Shown here piece by piece: positions 26,017-34,986 of a stretch of DNA of 53,893 nucleotides; position 1 is the first letter of the stretch, and each line of letters starts with the position of its first letter. The position numbers and the translations under genes were made by a program. Source of the DNA: Clostridium sp. GTDB lineage: Bacteria > Bacillota > Clostridia > Clostridiales > Clostridiaceae. The notes under the pieces are model-generated. The model saw nothing but the letters and a program-made list of their open reading frames with translations, was not told where the DNA came from and ran no database searches. Where the stretch lies: NCBI GenBank assembly GCA_015058375.1, contig SVCK01000156.1:1-53893 (forward strand). Direction: 5' to 3'.

Positions 26017-27912
26017 CTAATCTTCAAATACTATATCTACTAATTCTTCTATACTACTTACTGCTTTTACTTCTATATCACTTAGACCTGTTGGAATTTC
26101 TTTTTCATTATCCTTAGGTACTAAAACTAATTTTATTCCCTTTCGTCTAGCACCATATATTTTTTCAAAAATCCCACCAACAGGTTTCACATTACCTCTT
26201 AAAGAAATTTCTCCTGTTACTGCAATATCCTGTCTTATAGGTTTATCTAATAAAGAACTCATAATACATAAAGTTATAGCTGCTCCAGCTGAAGGTCCAT
26301 CTATTTTACCTCCACCTACGACATTTACATGTATATCGTAATCCTTAATGTCTTTATCTGTTATCTTTCTTATTACTGAAGCTGCATTAAATACCGAATC
26401 TTTTGCCATACTTCCTGCAGTTTCATTAAATCTAACAGTTCCTGTACCCTTCTTTCTTGCTGGAAATACAGTTGCTTCTATTTCTATAGTTGAACCTAAA
26501 AATCCACTTACTCCTAATCCGTAAATATGTCCAACCTCAAGCTTATCTTTATTATCATTTCTTTCAAAAGGTATATATCTTCCTATAGAAATTATTTCTT
26601 CTACATTCTTTAAAGTTATGTCTATATTTTCTGAACCATTCATCTTATACAAAGCTAAACCATAAGCATCTGTTAATATATTTACAGCTTTTCTACCTTC
26701 TATAGTATATCTGCTTATAAGCTCAGTAACTCCATCTTCTAATGATACTCCTAATTTTTTAGCTGCATTAGCCACAATAACTTCTATATCCTTAGCTGAT
26801 AATGGTTCAAAATAGACCTCAGTACATCTTGATCTTAGTGCAGAATTCAATTCTCCAGGTTCTTTTGTTGTAGCTCCAATCAATACAAAATCTGCTGGTG
26901 CACCGTTATCAAATAAGTATTTTATATACTTAGGAATTGATTCATCATCCGGATCATAATATGATGATGAAAACTCTACTCTCTTGTCTTCTAAAACCTT
27001 TAATAATTTATTTTGCAATATATTATCTAATTCACCAATCTCATCGATAAATAATATTCCTCCATGAGCATCAGTAACTAATCCTGGCTTTGGTTCTGGA
27101 ACTCCTATCTCAGCTAAATCTCTCTTACTACCTTGATAAATAGGATCATGAACCGAACCTAATAAAGGGTTTGTTATTTCTCTTGGATCCCATCTCAAAG
27201 TTGTACCATCAACTTCTACAAACTTAGAATCTTCATCAAAAGGAGTATAAGACATTTTTTTAGCTTCTTGTAAAGCCAATCTTGCTACTGTAGTCTTTCC
27301 AACACCTGGTGGTCCATATAAAATAATGTGTTGAGGATATGGTGAAGATAATTTTGATAAAAGAGACTTAATAGCTCTTTCCTGTCCTATTACTTCGTCT
27401 AAACTCTCTGGTCTTAAAAGACTCATAATATTTTTACTTGTAATTTTACTATCTAATTTTACTAAATTATCATACTTCTTTATAGTTTTTGTATTTTCTG
27501 ATCCTTTTTGCTTTTTTATTATTGATAATCGTACTTCATCAACATACTTATCTTGCTTTTCGATTATCGCCTTTTCAACTTTAGACTCTATCTGACCTTG
27601 AACATATCTTTTAGCTATACAATCTACAATATAGCTAATAGTACTCTCTAATACCGAATTTAATTCCTCTACTGATGGAACACTTTTAATGCCTTTTCCA
27701 TCTGATGCTATCATATTTAAAGCATATACTCTTTCACATATATTTGTAGATGAAACATATTTCTGAAGTTTATATTTTATTGTTCTTGCTCTAACAGCAC
27801 CTCTATCTAAAACATTGTCCAATATATCAAATAAAGCACTAACTTGTGAATCTATTGATAAATCTTGATTCAAAATATCATTTAAAAAATTCATTCCATC
27901 CAAATTATTCAT
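26017..27912 (-). CDS. lonC: Lon-family ATP-dependent protease, LonC type
   Basis: Soluble AAA+ serine protease of 631 residues with no transmembrane segment. A unique helical N-terminal region (1-160) precedes the ATPase with Walker A GPPGVGKT (200-207), and the C-terminal Lon protease domain has the catalytic Ser in GPSAGAA and Lys in VGGIFEKIYGARRKG. The arrangement, without the LonA substrate domain, fits the LonB/LonC subfamily found only in endospore formers; LonC is the better fit by length and by its place between rplI and dnaB. Its substrates are unknown. AAGGAG lies 8 bases before the ATG. Confidence 0.88.
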   Translation of the reverse strand: MNNLDGMNFLNDILNQDLSIDSQVSALFDILDNVLDRGAVRARTIKYKLQKYVSSTNICERVYALNMIASDGKGIKSVPSVEELNSVLESTISYIVDCIAKRYVQGQIESKVEKAIIEKQDKYVDEVRLSIIKKQKGSENTKTIKKYDNLVKLDSKITSKNIMSLLRPESLDEVIGQERAIKSLLSKLSSPYPQHIILYGPPGVGKTTVARLALQEAKKMSYTPFDEDSKFVEVDGTTLRWDPREITNPLLGSVHDPIYQGSKRDLAEIGVPEPKPGLVTDAHGGILFIDEIGELDNILQNKLLKVLEDKRVEFSSSYYDPDDESIPKYIKYLFDNGAPADFVLIGATTKEPGELNSALRSRCTEVYFEPLSAKDIEVIVANAAKKLGVSLEDGVTELISRYTIEGRKAVNILTDAYGLALYKMNGSENIDITLKNVEEIISIGRYIPFERNDNKDKLEVGHIYGLGVSGFLGSTIEIEATVFPARKKGTGTVRFNETAGSMAKDSVFNAASVIRKITDKDIKDYDIHVNVVGGGKIDGPSAGAAITLCIMSSLLDKPIRQDIAVTGEISLRGNVKPVGGIFEKIYGARRKGIKLVLVPKDNEKEIPTGLSDIEVKAVSSIEELVDIVFED

Positions 27913-27928
27913 TATTATTACTCCTTAT

Positions 27929-28372
27929 TTATTGTGGGATAATAACTACCTTCATCTTAGTTGATACTTCAGGATACAATTTCACCTCAATTTCATAAGT
28001 ACCAGACACTTTTATTGTATCCATAACAATCTTTTTCTTATCCACTTCTTTGTTAAACTGTTTCTTTATTTCTAATGCTATATCTTTGCTTGTAATTGCA
28101 CCAAATAACTTACCATTTTCACCTAGCTTAGTAGTTATTTTTATTTCTTTACCTTTTAATTCATTTGCTACTTTTTGAGCTGCTTCAATTTCAGCTAACT
28201 TTTGCTTTCTTTCATTTTCTTTTTTATTATTAAGAATATGTAAATTAGCGTCTGTTGCTTCCTCTGCTAACTTTCTTGGAAATAAATAATTTCTAGCATA
28301 TCCATCTGATGTATTTATAACATCCCCCTTTTTTCCTATCTTCTTTACATCTTGTAATAAAATTACCTTCAT
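27929..28372 (-). CDS. rplI: 50S ribosomal protein L9
   Basis: Binds 23S rRNA domain V at the base of the L1 stalk. The N-terminal [32 protein letters not shown] signature, long connecting helix (about 40-75) and C-terminal domain are complete at 147 residues. It starts 2 bases after the gdpP stop and precedes lonC by 16 bases, so it is in the middle of an operon. Confidence 0.97.
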   Translation of the reverse strand: MKVILLQDVKKIGKKGDVINTSDGYARNYLFPRKLAEEATDANLHILNNKKENERKQKLAEIEAAQKVANELKGKEIKITTKLGENGKLFGAITSKDIALEIKKQFNKEVDKKKIVMDTIKVSGTYEIEVKLYPEVSTKMKVVIIPQ

Positions 28373-28374
28373 AA

Positions 28375-30330
28375 TTATTCTCCTATCTTTAAATATTTTT
28401 TTATTGCATCTTCTAACATATGTTTAGCTTCTTGAATGCTTATATCATGTAGATTAGTTGCAGCTATATTCATGTGTCCGCCACCACCTAAAGCTTCTAA
28501 TACAACTTGAACATTTATATCTCCTACCGATCTTCCACTAATATATATATCATTATTTATATTAGCTAAAACAAAGCTCACTTTTATGCCTGATATATTT
28601 AACAACTCATCAGCTGATTTTGCAACTATTACAGAATCAACATTACTAGGACATATTGCGATAGCAGTCTTATTTTCATAATTAACATCTGCTGATTTTA
28701 TTGTTTCTGCTATAGTCAAATAGTCTTCTAAATTATCAGTAAACATATTTTTTACTTCAATGGTATCTGCCCCTTTTTTCTTTAAAAATGAAGCAGCGTC
28801 AAATGTTCTGACTCCAGTCTTTAAAGAAAAGCCTTTAGTATCCATAAAAATTCCAGCTAAAAGTCCCTCAGCTTCATCTTTTGATATTTTAGGTTTATCC
28901 ATTATATATTGTATAATTTCTGTTATCATTTCAGCTGTGGATGATGCATAAACTTCAATATAGTTTAACATTGTACCTTGAATAATATCCGCACTTCTTC
29001 TATGGTGGTCTATTATAACCCTTCTTTTTGCCTTCTCTACTATATTTATATTGCTAACATAACTCTTATTATGTACATCTACTACGATTATCAACGTTTC
29101 ATCATCTAAGTAAGCATTTGCTTCTTGTGATGAAATAAATCTACCATCATACTTATCTTGCTTCTGTAATTTTTTCAAAAAATACTCTATTGCATTAGTA
29201 TCATTATTCAGTATAATACTACAATCCTTACCTAATTGTCTAATTATTGATGATAACGCAACTGAAGATCCGAAACAATCCATATCAGGATTCTTATGCC
29301 CAATAATAAGTACTTTACTACTGTCATATATCAATTCTTTTAAAGCATGAGAAACAACTCTAGCTCTTACTCTAGTTCTTTTTTCAATTTCCTTTGCATT
29401 TCCTCCAAAAAATTTCAAATCTTCATTACTTTTTATAACTACTTGATCTCCGCCTCTTCCTAATGCAAGTTCTTTTGCTGTTGTTGCAAAAGCATTATTT
29501 TCATATGGTGAAATTCCACCTCTACCTATTCCGATACTTAAAGTTAATTCTAATTTATTCCCTTTATTTATTTTTGATATCTCCTCTAAAATAGGAAATT
29601 TACTTTCAATTTCTTCTTGTAAATATCTATCTTGTACAGACAAAACATATTTATTATTATCGTATTTCTTTATCATAGCATTAAGTCTAGTAGCATAAGA
29701 ATTAATTTTTCTCTCTATCTCTGCTACTACTAATGGCTTATCGTTTTCATTAGTCATATCCAACGCTTCGTTTAAATTATCTACTTCTATTAAAAATATA
29801 CTTTCTTTAATGTTATCCTTAGTATTAACCACTGCTGTAAAATCAGTTATATCATTAAAATAAACTATTACAAACTTAGAATTATTCTCTATAACATTAT
29901 TACTTTTTATATCATATAATCTATTATTAATTCTTAATCTTTGTTTATAAGATTTTTTACTTTTCAACAATTTTTCAATATTTATTTCTCTTATTACATC
30001 AACAATATTCTGATTTATCCTAGCATCACTCTTTATATTTTTTTCAAATAAATTATTGTACCATATTAAATTTCCTTTTTCATTAACTATTATAATAGGT
30101 ACTAATAAGTTACTTAAGTTTTCTTCCATAGCACTATTTATAATGCCTGTAAAATTTTTAATATCCTTTTCTCTTTTTCTTAGGTGAACTATTATAAATA
30201 TATTTTCAACAAATAATAGCATTAGAAGTATCATTAAATATATATTTACCTTGTAATTTAAACATACGATTACGCTTATAAAGAAAATTATACTTATTAC
30301 ATAAAGCAAAATATTTTTGAGCTGTTTCAT
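28375..30330 (-). CDS. gdpP: c-di-AMP phosphodiesterase GdpP
   Basis: Membrane enzyme that degrades cyclic di-AMP. It has two N-terminal transmembrane helices (about 7-50), a PAS domain (about 65-160), a degenerate GGDEF domain (about 170-305, lacking the GGDEF signature), and DHH/DHHA1 phosphodiesterase domains with [13 protein letters not shown] and VIIDHHRRS. The length of 651 residues is normal. The next gene rplI starts 2 bases after it, the usual Firmicute order. GGAGG precedes the ATG. Confidence 0.96.
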   Translation of the reverse strand: MKQLKNILLYVISIIFFISVIVCLNYKVNIYLMILLMLLFVENIFIIVHLRKREKDIKNFTGIINSAMEENLSNLLVPIIIVNEKGNLIWYNNLFEKNIKSDARINQNIVDVIREINIEKLLKSKKSYKQRLRINNRLYDIKSNNVIENNSKFVIVYFNDITDFTAVVNTKDNIKESIFLIEVDNLNEALDMTNENDKPLVVAEIERKINSYATRLNAMIKKYDNNKYVLSVQDRYLQEEIESKFPILEEISKINKGNKLELTLSIGIGRGGISPYENNAFATTAKELALGRGGDQVVIKSNEDLKFFGGNAKEIEKRTRVRARVVSHALKELIYDSSKVLIIGHKNPDMDCFGSSVALSSIIRQLGKDCSIILNNDTNAIEYFLKKLQKQDKYDGRFISSQEANAYLDDETLIIVVDVHNKSYVSNINIVEKAKRRVIIDHHRRSADIIQGTMLNYIEVYASSTAEMITEIIQYIMDKPKISKDEAEGLLAGIFMDTKGFSLKTGVRTFDAASFLKKKGADTIEVKNMFTDNLEDYLTIAETIKSADVNYENKTAIAICPSNVDSVIVAKSADELLNISGIKVSFVLANINNDIYISGRSVGDINVQVVLEALGGGGHMNIAATNLHDISIQEAKHMLEDAIKKYLKIGE

Positions 30331-30350
30331 AAATTAGCCTCCTAATAACT

Positions 30351-30671
30351 TCACTCTTTTCTATTTGAAATATAATTTCTTAATTCGCTAAGACTTTTAC
30401 TTTCTTTTTCTATATCATCTTCAGCTTTTATTCCCAATTCTAATTTCTTTTTCATTACATGATCTATTTCAGGCAGTGAATATCCTAACTTTCTTCCCAA
30501 TATATAAAAAATCATAATTCCACCTGAAATGCATTCTAGAATCGCTTCTTGAGCAACATTATTTCCTTTAGTTAATAGCTTAAAAAGTTCTCCAATAATA
30601 CAAACTAATTCAGCTTTTAAGCTTTCAATTATTTTAACATTTGACATAATGTTAAGTTCTCTACGCTTCAT
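30351..30671 (-). CDS. MazG-like helical protein
   Basis: A small helical protein, 106 residues, of the MazG-like family (PF12643 type) found near gdpP in clostridia. The helix ESLKAELVCIIGELFKLLTKGN has a partial ExxxE pattern, so catalytic activity is uncertain. A GTG three codons upstream is rejected because it is part of the GGGGTGA ribosome site; MKRREL is the start. It is 20 bases upstream of gdpP and probably leads that operon. Its promoter spacer contains a 15-base A tract. Confidence 0.72.
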   Translation of the reverse strand: MKRRELNIMSNVKIIESLKAELVCIIGELFKLLTKGNNVAQEAILECISGGIMIFYILGRKLGYSLPEIDHVMKKKLELGIKAEDDIEKESKSLSELRNYISNRKE

Positions 30672-30702
30672 TATTTTCACCCCGATTTTATTTTGTATAT
30701 AT

Positions 30703-30731
30703 ATTGTAGTTTTTTTTTTTTTTTAATGCAA
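30703..30731 (-). promoter_or_regulatory. Candidate promoter with a 15-A homopolymer spacer
   Basis: On the minus strand TTGCAT and TACAAT are exactly 17 bases apart, and 15 of those 17 bases are a run of A. It lies about 32 bases upstream of the MazG-like start codon. Change in tract length would change promoter spacing. The -35 and -10 are each imperfect; TATATA nearer the gene is an alternative -10. Confidence 0.5.
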
Positions 30732-30783
30732 CAATGCCTAATAAAAAAATTACATTTTTTGTAATATTTTTATTGAATATATT

Positions 30784-30830
30784 AAAAAAAAGCATTGCCA
30801 ATTGATTTTAAATCACTTAGACAATGCTTT
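30784..30830 (-). terminator. Intrinsic terminator of the rpsF-ssb-rpsR operon
   Basis: Leftward outer stem AAAGCATTG/CAATGCTTT with an inner TGAT/ATCA helix, followed by TTTTTTTAAT, about 10 bases after the rpsR stop. Confidence 0.88.
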
Positions 30831-30841
30831 CTTATTTACTA

Positions 30842-31087
30842 CTATTCAGTTGTGAATGGTAATAATGCTATATTTCTTGATCTCTTAATTGCTACTGTTA
30901 ATTGTCTTTGATGCTTAGCACATGTTCCTGAAATTCTTCTTGGTAATATCTTACCTCTTTCAGTTACATACTTTCTTAACTTAGCAACATCTTTGTAATC
31001 TATATTTTCAGCTTTATCTACACAAAAAGCACATACTTTTCTTTTAGATCTTCTCATCTTACCACCTGGTCTTCTGTTATCTCTCAC
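30842..31087 (-). CDS. rpsR: 30S ribosomal protein S18
   Basis: Binds S6 and 16S rRNA in the platform of the small subunit. The body [33 protein letters not shown] and [20 protein letters not shown] is typical; the two cysteines around CAFC fit the zinc-ribbon form. The start is a GTG 8 bases after AAGGAGG, giving 81 residues; upstream in-frame codons extend through that ribosome site and are excluded. It is the last gene of the operon. Confidence 0.95.
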   Translation of the reverse strand: MRDNRRPGGKMRRSKRKVCAFCVDKAENIDYKDVAKLRKYVTERGKILPRRISGTCAKHQRQLTVAIKRSRNIALLPFTTE

Positions 31088-31112
31088 GATACTTACCTCC
31101 TTACCTCGAAAT

Positions 31113-31556
31113 TTAGAATGGCATATCTCCATCATCTACCGGAGTTATGTCGTCATTGAAGCTTCCACCGCCAAACGCATCGTTCTTTGGTTGAGCCGAA
31201 TAATCAACGTTATCATATCCACCATTAAATGAATCTGCATTGTCTCTATTATTAGAACCAATGAATTCAAAACTGTCTACAGCAACATCTGTCGTATACC
31301 TTCTTGTTCCATCTTGAGCATCATAGCTACCTGTTCTAATACTTCCAGTGACAGCTATCTGTCTACCTTTTGTTAAATACTGAGATATTGTTTCAGCTGT
31401 TTTACCAAATGCTACGCAATTAATAAAATCTGTCTCGTCCCTCTTAAATTGTCTATTTACTGCTACAGTGAATCTACTTACTGCAGTTCCACTTCCAGCA
31501 GCGAATCTCAATTCAGGATCTTTTGTAAGTCTTCCTATAAGAACAACTTTATTCAT
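31113..31556 (-). CDS. ssb: Single-stranded DNA-binding protein
   Basis: Coats single-stranded DNA at the fork. The OB fold (1-105) opens [17 protein letters not shown]; a Gly/Asn/Asp-rich linker follows, and the acidic DDGDMPF tip binds partner proteins. The length is 147 residues. The ATG 7 bases after GGAGG is used; the GTG just before it is not. It sits between rpsF and rpsR, the standard order. Confidence 0.97.
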   Translation of the reverse strand: MNKVVLIGRLTKDPELRFAAGSGTAVSRFTVAVNRQFKRDETDFINCVAFGKTAETISQYLTKGRQIAVTGSIRTGSYDAQDGTRRYTTDVAVDSFEFIGSNNRDNADSFNGGYDNVDYSAQPKNDAFGGGSFNDDITPVDDGDMPF

Positions 31557-31570
31557 CACAATGCCTCCAA

Positions 31571-31858
31571 TTAAGCTTCTTCTTTAACGATTATGTGTCT
31601 GATAACTCCATCAGTAATTCTGAAAACTCTATCTAATTCCTTTGGTAATTCTGAACCAGCAGTAAAGTTAACTAATGTATAGTAACCTTCGTTTACTTTT
31701 GCGATTTCATAAGCAAGCTTTCTCTTACCCCAGAAATCTACATTTTCAACAGTTCCACCACCATTTTCAATTACACCCTTAAACTTTTCGATGTTAGCTT
31801 TTACAGTTTCTTCATCAAAAGATGGGTTTAGTATGAATATAGTTTCGTACTTTCTCAT
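31571..31858 (-). CDS. rpsF: 30S ribosomal protein S6
   Basis: Small-subunit platform protein that pairs with S18. MRKYETIFILNPSFDEE, KRKLAYEIAKVNEGYYTLVNF and the ITDGVIRHIIVK end are complete at 95 residues. GGAGGTG precedes the ATG. Directly upstream is the S6:S18-binding RNA leader, so S6-S18 excess probably represses the operon. Confidence 0.97.
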   Translation of the reverse strand: MRKYETIFILNPSFDEETVKANIEKFKGVIENGGGTVENVDFWGKRKLAYEIAKVNEGYYTLVNFTAGSELPKELDRVFRITDGVIRHIIVKEEA

Positions 31859-31871
31859 CTATTTCACCTCC

Positions 31872-31911
31872 TCCCCTCGGACTAACGGCTGTGCTTTGCA
31901 CAGCAGGGATT
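31872..31911 (-). promoter_or_regulatory. S6:S18-binding leader (rpsF leader motif)
   Basis: The minus-strand RNA forms an inner helix GCTGTGC/GCACAGC with an AAA loop and an outer helix CCCT/AGGG, with the strand CCGTTAGTCCG between. The CCG bulge next to a hairpin is the hallmark of the rpsF leader bound by the S6:S18 complex, which mimics its 16S rRNA site. The outer helix abuts the rpsF Shine-Dalgarno, so binding could block translation. Confidence 0.85.
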
Positions 31912-31921
31912 ACATTTTAAT

Positions 31922-31950
31922 ATTTTAACATCTACATATATTTTTTTCAA
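31922..31950 (-). promoter_or_regulatory. Sigma-A promoter of rpsF-ssb-rpsR
   Basis: On the minus strand TTGAAA, a 17-base spacer and TAAAAT, ending just upstream of the S6:S18 leader. Confidence 0.65.
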
Positions 31951-31957
31951 GCTTTTT

Positions 31958-32152
31958 TTAAATTTCTTGATGTTTCACAATTTTTTTTGCACCTTTTACA
32001 AATTTACTTCTTGGAATCATGACAATTCTCCCACATCCAGTACATTTTATTTTTATATCTGCACCTAATCTAATCACTTCAAATTCACTACTTCCACATG
32101 GATGCTGCTTTTTCATTTCTACTATGTCACCCAAGTCAAACTTATCTATCAT
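31958..32152 (-). CDS. DUF951 family protein
   Basis: A 64-residue protein with FDLGDIVEMKKQHPCGSSEFEVIRLGADIKIKC followed by CTGCGR, a small zinc-ribbon-like fold with three conserved Cys (one HPCG, two CxxC). It is widespread in Firmicutes near oriC, and its function is unknown. GGAGGG precedes the ATG. It is 36 bases downstream of the DUF3343 gene; the rpsF promoter lies in its 3' flank. Confidence 0.9.
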   Translation of the reverse strand: MIDKFDLGDIVEMKKQHPCGSSEFEVIRLGADIKIKCTGCGRIVMIPRSKFVKGAKKIVKHQEI

Positions 32153-32188
32153 TATTTTCCCTCCAGCTACTTTACTTTATATAAAAAA

Positions 32189-32428
32189 TTATTTTATCAT
32201 TTCAAATCCATCTCTATTTCTATGATAAACATGTTTATATTCTACTATTGAATTTTCTATTATTTCATTAACCTCTTCTAATGATTCAAATCTTGTACAA
32301 ATACCACAACTTTGAGTCATAGATGTAGGTGTTGGCATTATTTTAAAATCAAAATTTTTTTCATTTAATTTTTTTTCTGCATTCATTGCATCAAAAGTAT
32401 TTTTATAAACAAATATATAGTATTCCAT
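32189..32428 (-). CDS. DUF3343 putative Se/S carrier protein
   Basis: A 79-residue protein of the DUF3343 family, described in Pfam as putative Se/S carrier-like. The key SCGICTRF cysteines are present, after a ferredoxin-like MEYYIFVYKNTFDAMNAEKKL start. It is divergent from a class V cysteine desulfurase 168 bases away, a pairing that fits delivery of sulfur or selenium as persulfide. The partner role is inference. AGGAGA precedes the ATG. Confidence 0.85.
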   Translation of the reverse strand: MEYYIFVYKNTFDAMNAEKKLNEKNFDFKIMPTPTSMTQSCGICTRFESLEEVNEIIENSIVEYKHVYHRNRDGFEMIK

Positions 32429-32596
32429 AATATTCTCCTAACTACGCTTTCAGCTTTCATTATATTTTCTATTATATATAATTTCTTTATTTAATAAAAC
32501 AAATAACCTACTATTTATATAAAAATGCTTTTACTAATTACCAAATATATATTATATTATTTTTGACATTAAATTTTATTTTTAGAAGGTGTATTT

Positions 32597-33745
32597 ATGA
32601 ATATTTATCTAGATAATGCAAGCACTACTTTTCCAAAGCCAAAAATAGTTGCTGATTCAATATATGACTACATTACTAATATAGGTGGTAATGCTAATAG
32701 ATCAAGTTCTTCAAATTCATTAGATAGTAATAGATATCTATTAGAAGCCCGTGAAAAAATAGCATCATTTTTTAATTATCCAAAATCAAGTAATGTTATC
32801 TTTGCTAACAATGTGACTTCTTCTTTAAACACTTTAATAAAAGGTACTCTTAAACCAGGTGATCACGTAATTTCATCAACCATGGAACATAATTCAGTAT
32901 TACGTCCATTAACTGATTGTTCTGATATGAAAGTTGAAACTACACTAGTTAAAGCTGATAAATTAGGATTTATTGATCCTTTAGATATAGAAAATAGTAT
33001 TAAACCTAATTCTAAATTAATTGTAATATCTCATGCTTCTAATGTAACTGGATCTATTCAAAACATTGACGCTATCTCTAAAATAGCAAAGAAGCATAAA
33101 ATGTTTTTTGTTATAGATACTGCTCAATCTGCTGGAGTAATTAATATAAATATGACTAAACTTCAAGCAGATGCTATTGCATTTACTGGTCATAAAAGCT
33201 TATTAGGCCCTCAAGGTATAGGTGGATTTATAATTAATGATGATTTAAACAAATTATGTAATCCTCTATTTAGTGGTGGTTCTGGAAGTTTATCACACTC
33301 CCTAAAGCAGCCCGATTTTTTACCAGACAAATTTGAATGTGGAACAATGAATATGCCTGGTATCGTTGGTTTAACTAAAGGAATAGAATTTATAGAAAAT
33401 ATTGGAGTTGATGAAATAAAAGAAAAAATTTCATTTCTTAGAACTAAATTATTGAATGGAATTTTAAATATGAATAATTTTAAAGTATATGGTTCTACCG
33501 ATAGCACTAAATCTACTTCATGTCTTTCTATAAATCACAGACTTTTAGATCCCTCTGAATTATCTTATACATTAAATAGCAAAGACATTAGTAACAGAGC
33601 TGGCTTACATTGTGCTCCTCTTGCTCATAAAACAATTGGGACTTATCCTAATGGAACCGTACGACTAAGTTTAAGTTATTTTAATTCTATTGAAGATATT
33701 GACTACACTTTGAAAATTCTTAATGAAATATCTAAAAATATATAG
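32597..33745 (+). CDS. Cysteine desulfurase family aminotransferase (class V)
   Basis: PLP enzyme that probably removes sulfur or selenium from cysteine or selenocysteine. The PLP lysine is Lys200 in TGHKSLLGPQG; an active-site cysteine is in RAGLHCAPLAHKTIG near residue 340. The N-terminus IYLDNASTTFPKP is classic. It belongs to the EF2568-type subfamily rather than IscS/SufS. AGAAGGTG precedes the ATG. It is followed by yyaC after a terminator hairpin. Confidence 0.9.
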   Translation: MNIYLDNASTTFPKPKIVADSIYDYITNIGGNANRSSSSNSLDSNRYLLEAREKIASFFNYPKSSNVIFANNVTSSLNTLIKGTLKPGDHVISSTMEHNSVLRPLTDCSDMKVETTLVKADKLGFIDPLDIENSIKPNSKLIVISHASNVTGSIQNIDAISKIAKKHKMFFVIDTAQSAGVININMTKLQADAIAFTGHKSLLGPQGIGGFIINDDLNKLCNPLFSGGSGSLSHSLKQPDFLPDKFECGTMNMPGIVGLTKGIEFIENIGVDEIKEKISFLRTKLLNGILNMNNFKVYGSTDSTKSTSCLSINHRLLDPSELSYTLNSKDISNRAGLHCAPLAHKTIGTYPNGTVRLSLSYFNSIEDIDYTLKILNEISKNI

Positions 33746-33752
33746 TATATAT

Positions 33753-33793
33753 ACCTCCTTTGTTGGAAATAATTTCAACAAAGGAGGTTTTTT
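33753..33793 (+). terminator. Terminator hairpin that also holds the yyaC ribosome site
   Basis: A 13-bp perfect stem ACCTCCTTTGTTG/CAACAAAGGAGGT followed by TTTTTT, starting a few bases after the desulfurase stop. The right arm contains AAGGAGG, placed 6 bases before the yyaC ATG. The U tract is therefore the spacer between ribosome site and start codon. Confidence 0.8.
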
Positions 33794-34372
33794 ATGAATA
33801 ATTTCTATGTTGACTCAACACTCTTACATGCCGCAGATAAAATTGCTGAATACCTATATTCGCATTTAAAATATATATATTTATCTAATCGTCCAATAGT
33901 GTTTCTATGCATTGGTACTGATAGATCTACAGGTGATTCCTTAGGACCTTTAATAGGCTATAAGCTTCGTAATATACAGCATGACAATATTTCTATTTAT
34001 GGTTCATTAGTAAATCCTGTTCATTCTAAAAATCTTACAGATAATTTACAAAAAATCAACTCAACCTATAAAAATCCTTATATAGTTGCTATAGACGCTT
34101 GTTTAGGTTCTTTAAAAAATGTTGGTAAAGTATTTATAAACAATTCACCCTTAAGACCAGGACTTGCATTAAAAAAGAATTTACCTGAAGTTGGTGATAT
34201 GAGCATCACTGGGAATGTTAATATTTCAGGAAACTTTGATTTTATTATCTTGCAAAACACTCGTCTATATACTGTAATGAATTTAGCCGATACAATTTCA
34301 TCAGGTATATATAAATTTATTTTAAAATGTAATAATTCTTGTGACTTAGCACCAAAAGAAAGTCACAGTTAA
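33794..34372 (+). CDS. yyaC: YyaC family spore protease-like protein
   Basis: A 192-residue protein related to the GPR germination protease fold. FLCIGTDRSTGDSLGPLIGYKL, YGSLVNPVHSKNL and VAIDACLGS are the family blocks and hold the acidic residues matching the GPR active site. In Bacillus yyaC is transcribed during sporulation; its substrate is not known. Its ribosome site lies in the stem of the preceding terminator. It is convergent with the DUF4446 gene across a bidirectional terminator. Confidence 0.88.
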   Translation: MNNFYVDSTLLHAADKIAEYLYSHLKYIYLSNRPIVFLCIGTDRSTGDSLGPLIGYKLRNIQHDNISIYGSLVNPVHSKNLTDNLQKINSTYKNPYIVAIDACLGSLKNVGKVFINNSPLRPGLALKKNLPEVGDMSITGNVNISGNFDFIILQNTRLYTVMNLADTISSGIYKFILKCNNSCDLAPKESHS

Positions 34373-34428
34373 AAAAGCACCTATAAACTAGGAACTTTTT
34401 CTAAAGTCATGTTTATAGGTGCTTTTCA
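34371..34428. terminator. Bidirectional terminator between yyaC and the DUF4446 gene
   Basis: A 16-bp perfect stem AAAAGCACCTATAAAC/GTTTATAGGTGCTTTT with a 22-base loop. The minus-strand reading ends in TTTTTT; the plus-strand reading ends in TTTTC. Confidence 0.88.
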
Positions 34429-34440
34429 AACTCTTATATT

Positions 34441-34950
34441 CTAATTAAATGAAGTTTTATTTATTGCTTCGTTTAAAACGCATATTTCTTCTTCTGAAAG
34501 ATCATATCTAGATATTCCATTATCTATAGGTTTAGCATAAGTTGTACTTTCCTGTCTTCCATAAATTCCAGTTAATAATATACCATTATTATTTTCATCT
34601 AATATAGCAATTGAAAAGCTCAAATCACTTCCTACATCTTCAAATGCTTTATATCTCATTATAGCTACTTTTTGAACACATTCTTTCATGTTGTTTCTAA
34701 TTTCTTTACAACGTTCTAATGCTTCATCTGACTTTTCATTTGATTTTTGTATTTCATCTAGATGACTTATAATTAATTCTTCTAAATTTTTACCAGATGT
34801 ACCTCTCATCAACTTTCTATATCTATTTTCTAATTTACTAACAGATTTACATAATATTATTACTAATATAAATAGCAACAATAATATTATTGACATTACT
34901 CCCAAAATATAAGGAGTATATTGATTTAGACTATTGATTATACTTTCCAA
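34441..34950 (-). CDS. DUF4446 family membrane protein
   Basis: A 169-residue protein with one N-terminal transmembrane helix (about 12-34), then a coiled-coil stretch and a small globular domain ending in ISRYDLSEEEICVLNEAINK. It is commonly the next gene after parB in clostridia, and its function is unknown. The start is a TTG about 9 bases after AAAGGATG. The parS site sits 20 bases upstream of it. Confidence 0.85.
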   Translation of the reverse strand: MESIINSLNQYTPYILGVMSIILLLLFILVIILCKSVSKLENRYRKLMRGTSGKNLEELIISHLDEIQKSNEKSDEALERCKEIRNNMKECVQKVAIMRYKAFEDVGSDLSFSIAILDENNNGILLTGIYGRQESTTYAKPIDNGISRYDLSEEEICVLNEAINKTSFN

Positions 34951-34970
34951 AACTTAATTCATCCTTTCAT

Positions 34971-34986
34971 TGTTTCACGTGAAACA
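34971..34986. other. parS: parS centromere site
   Basis: TGTTTCACGTGAAACA is a perfect match to the 16-bp parS palindrome bound by ParB/Spo0J. It ends one base before the parB stop codon, between parB and the DUF4446 gene. ParB would load here, spread with CTP as a clamp, and recruit SMC. No second perfect copy was noticed in this window. Confidence 0.97.

Noticed and set aside
34339-34368. Inverted repeat TGTGACTT/AAGTCACA at the yyaC 3' end
   Set aside because: Short and inside coding sequence just before a much stronger terminator; no separate role is supported.
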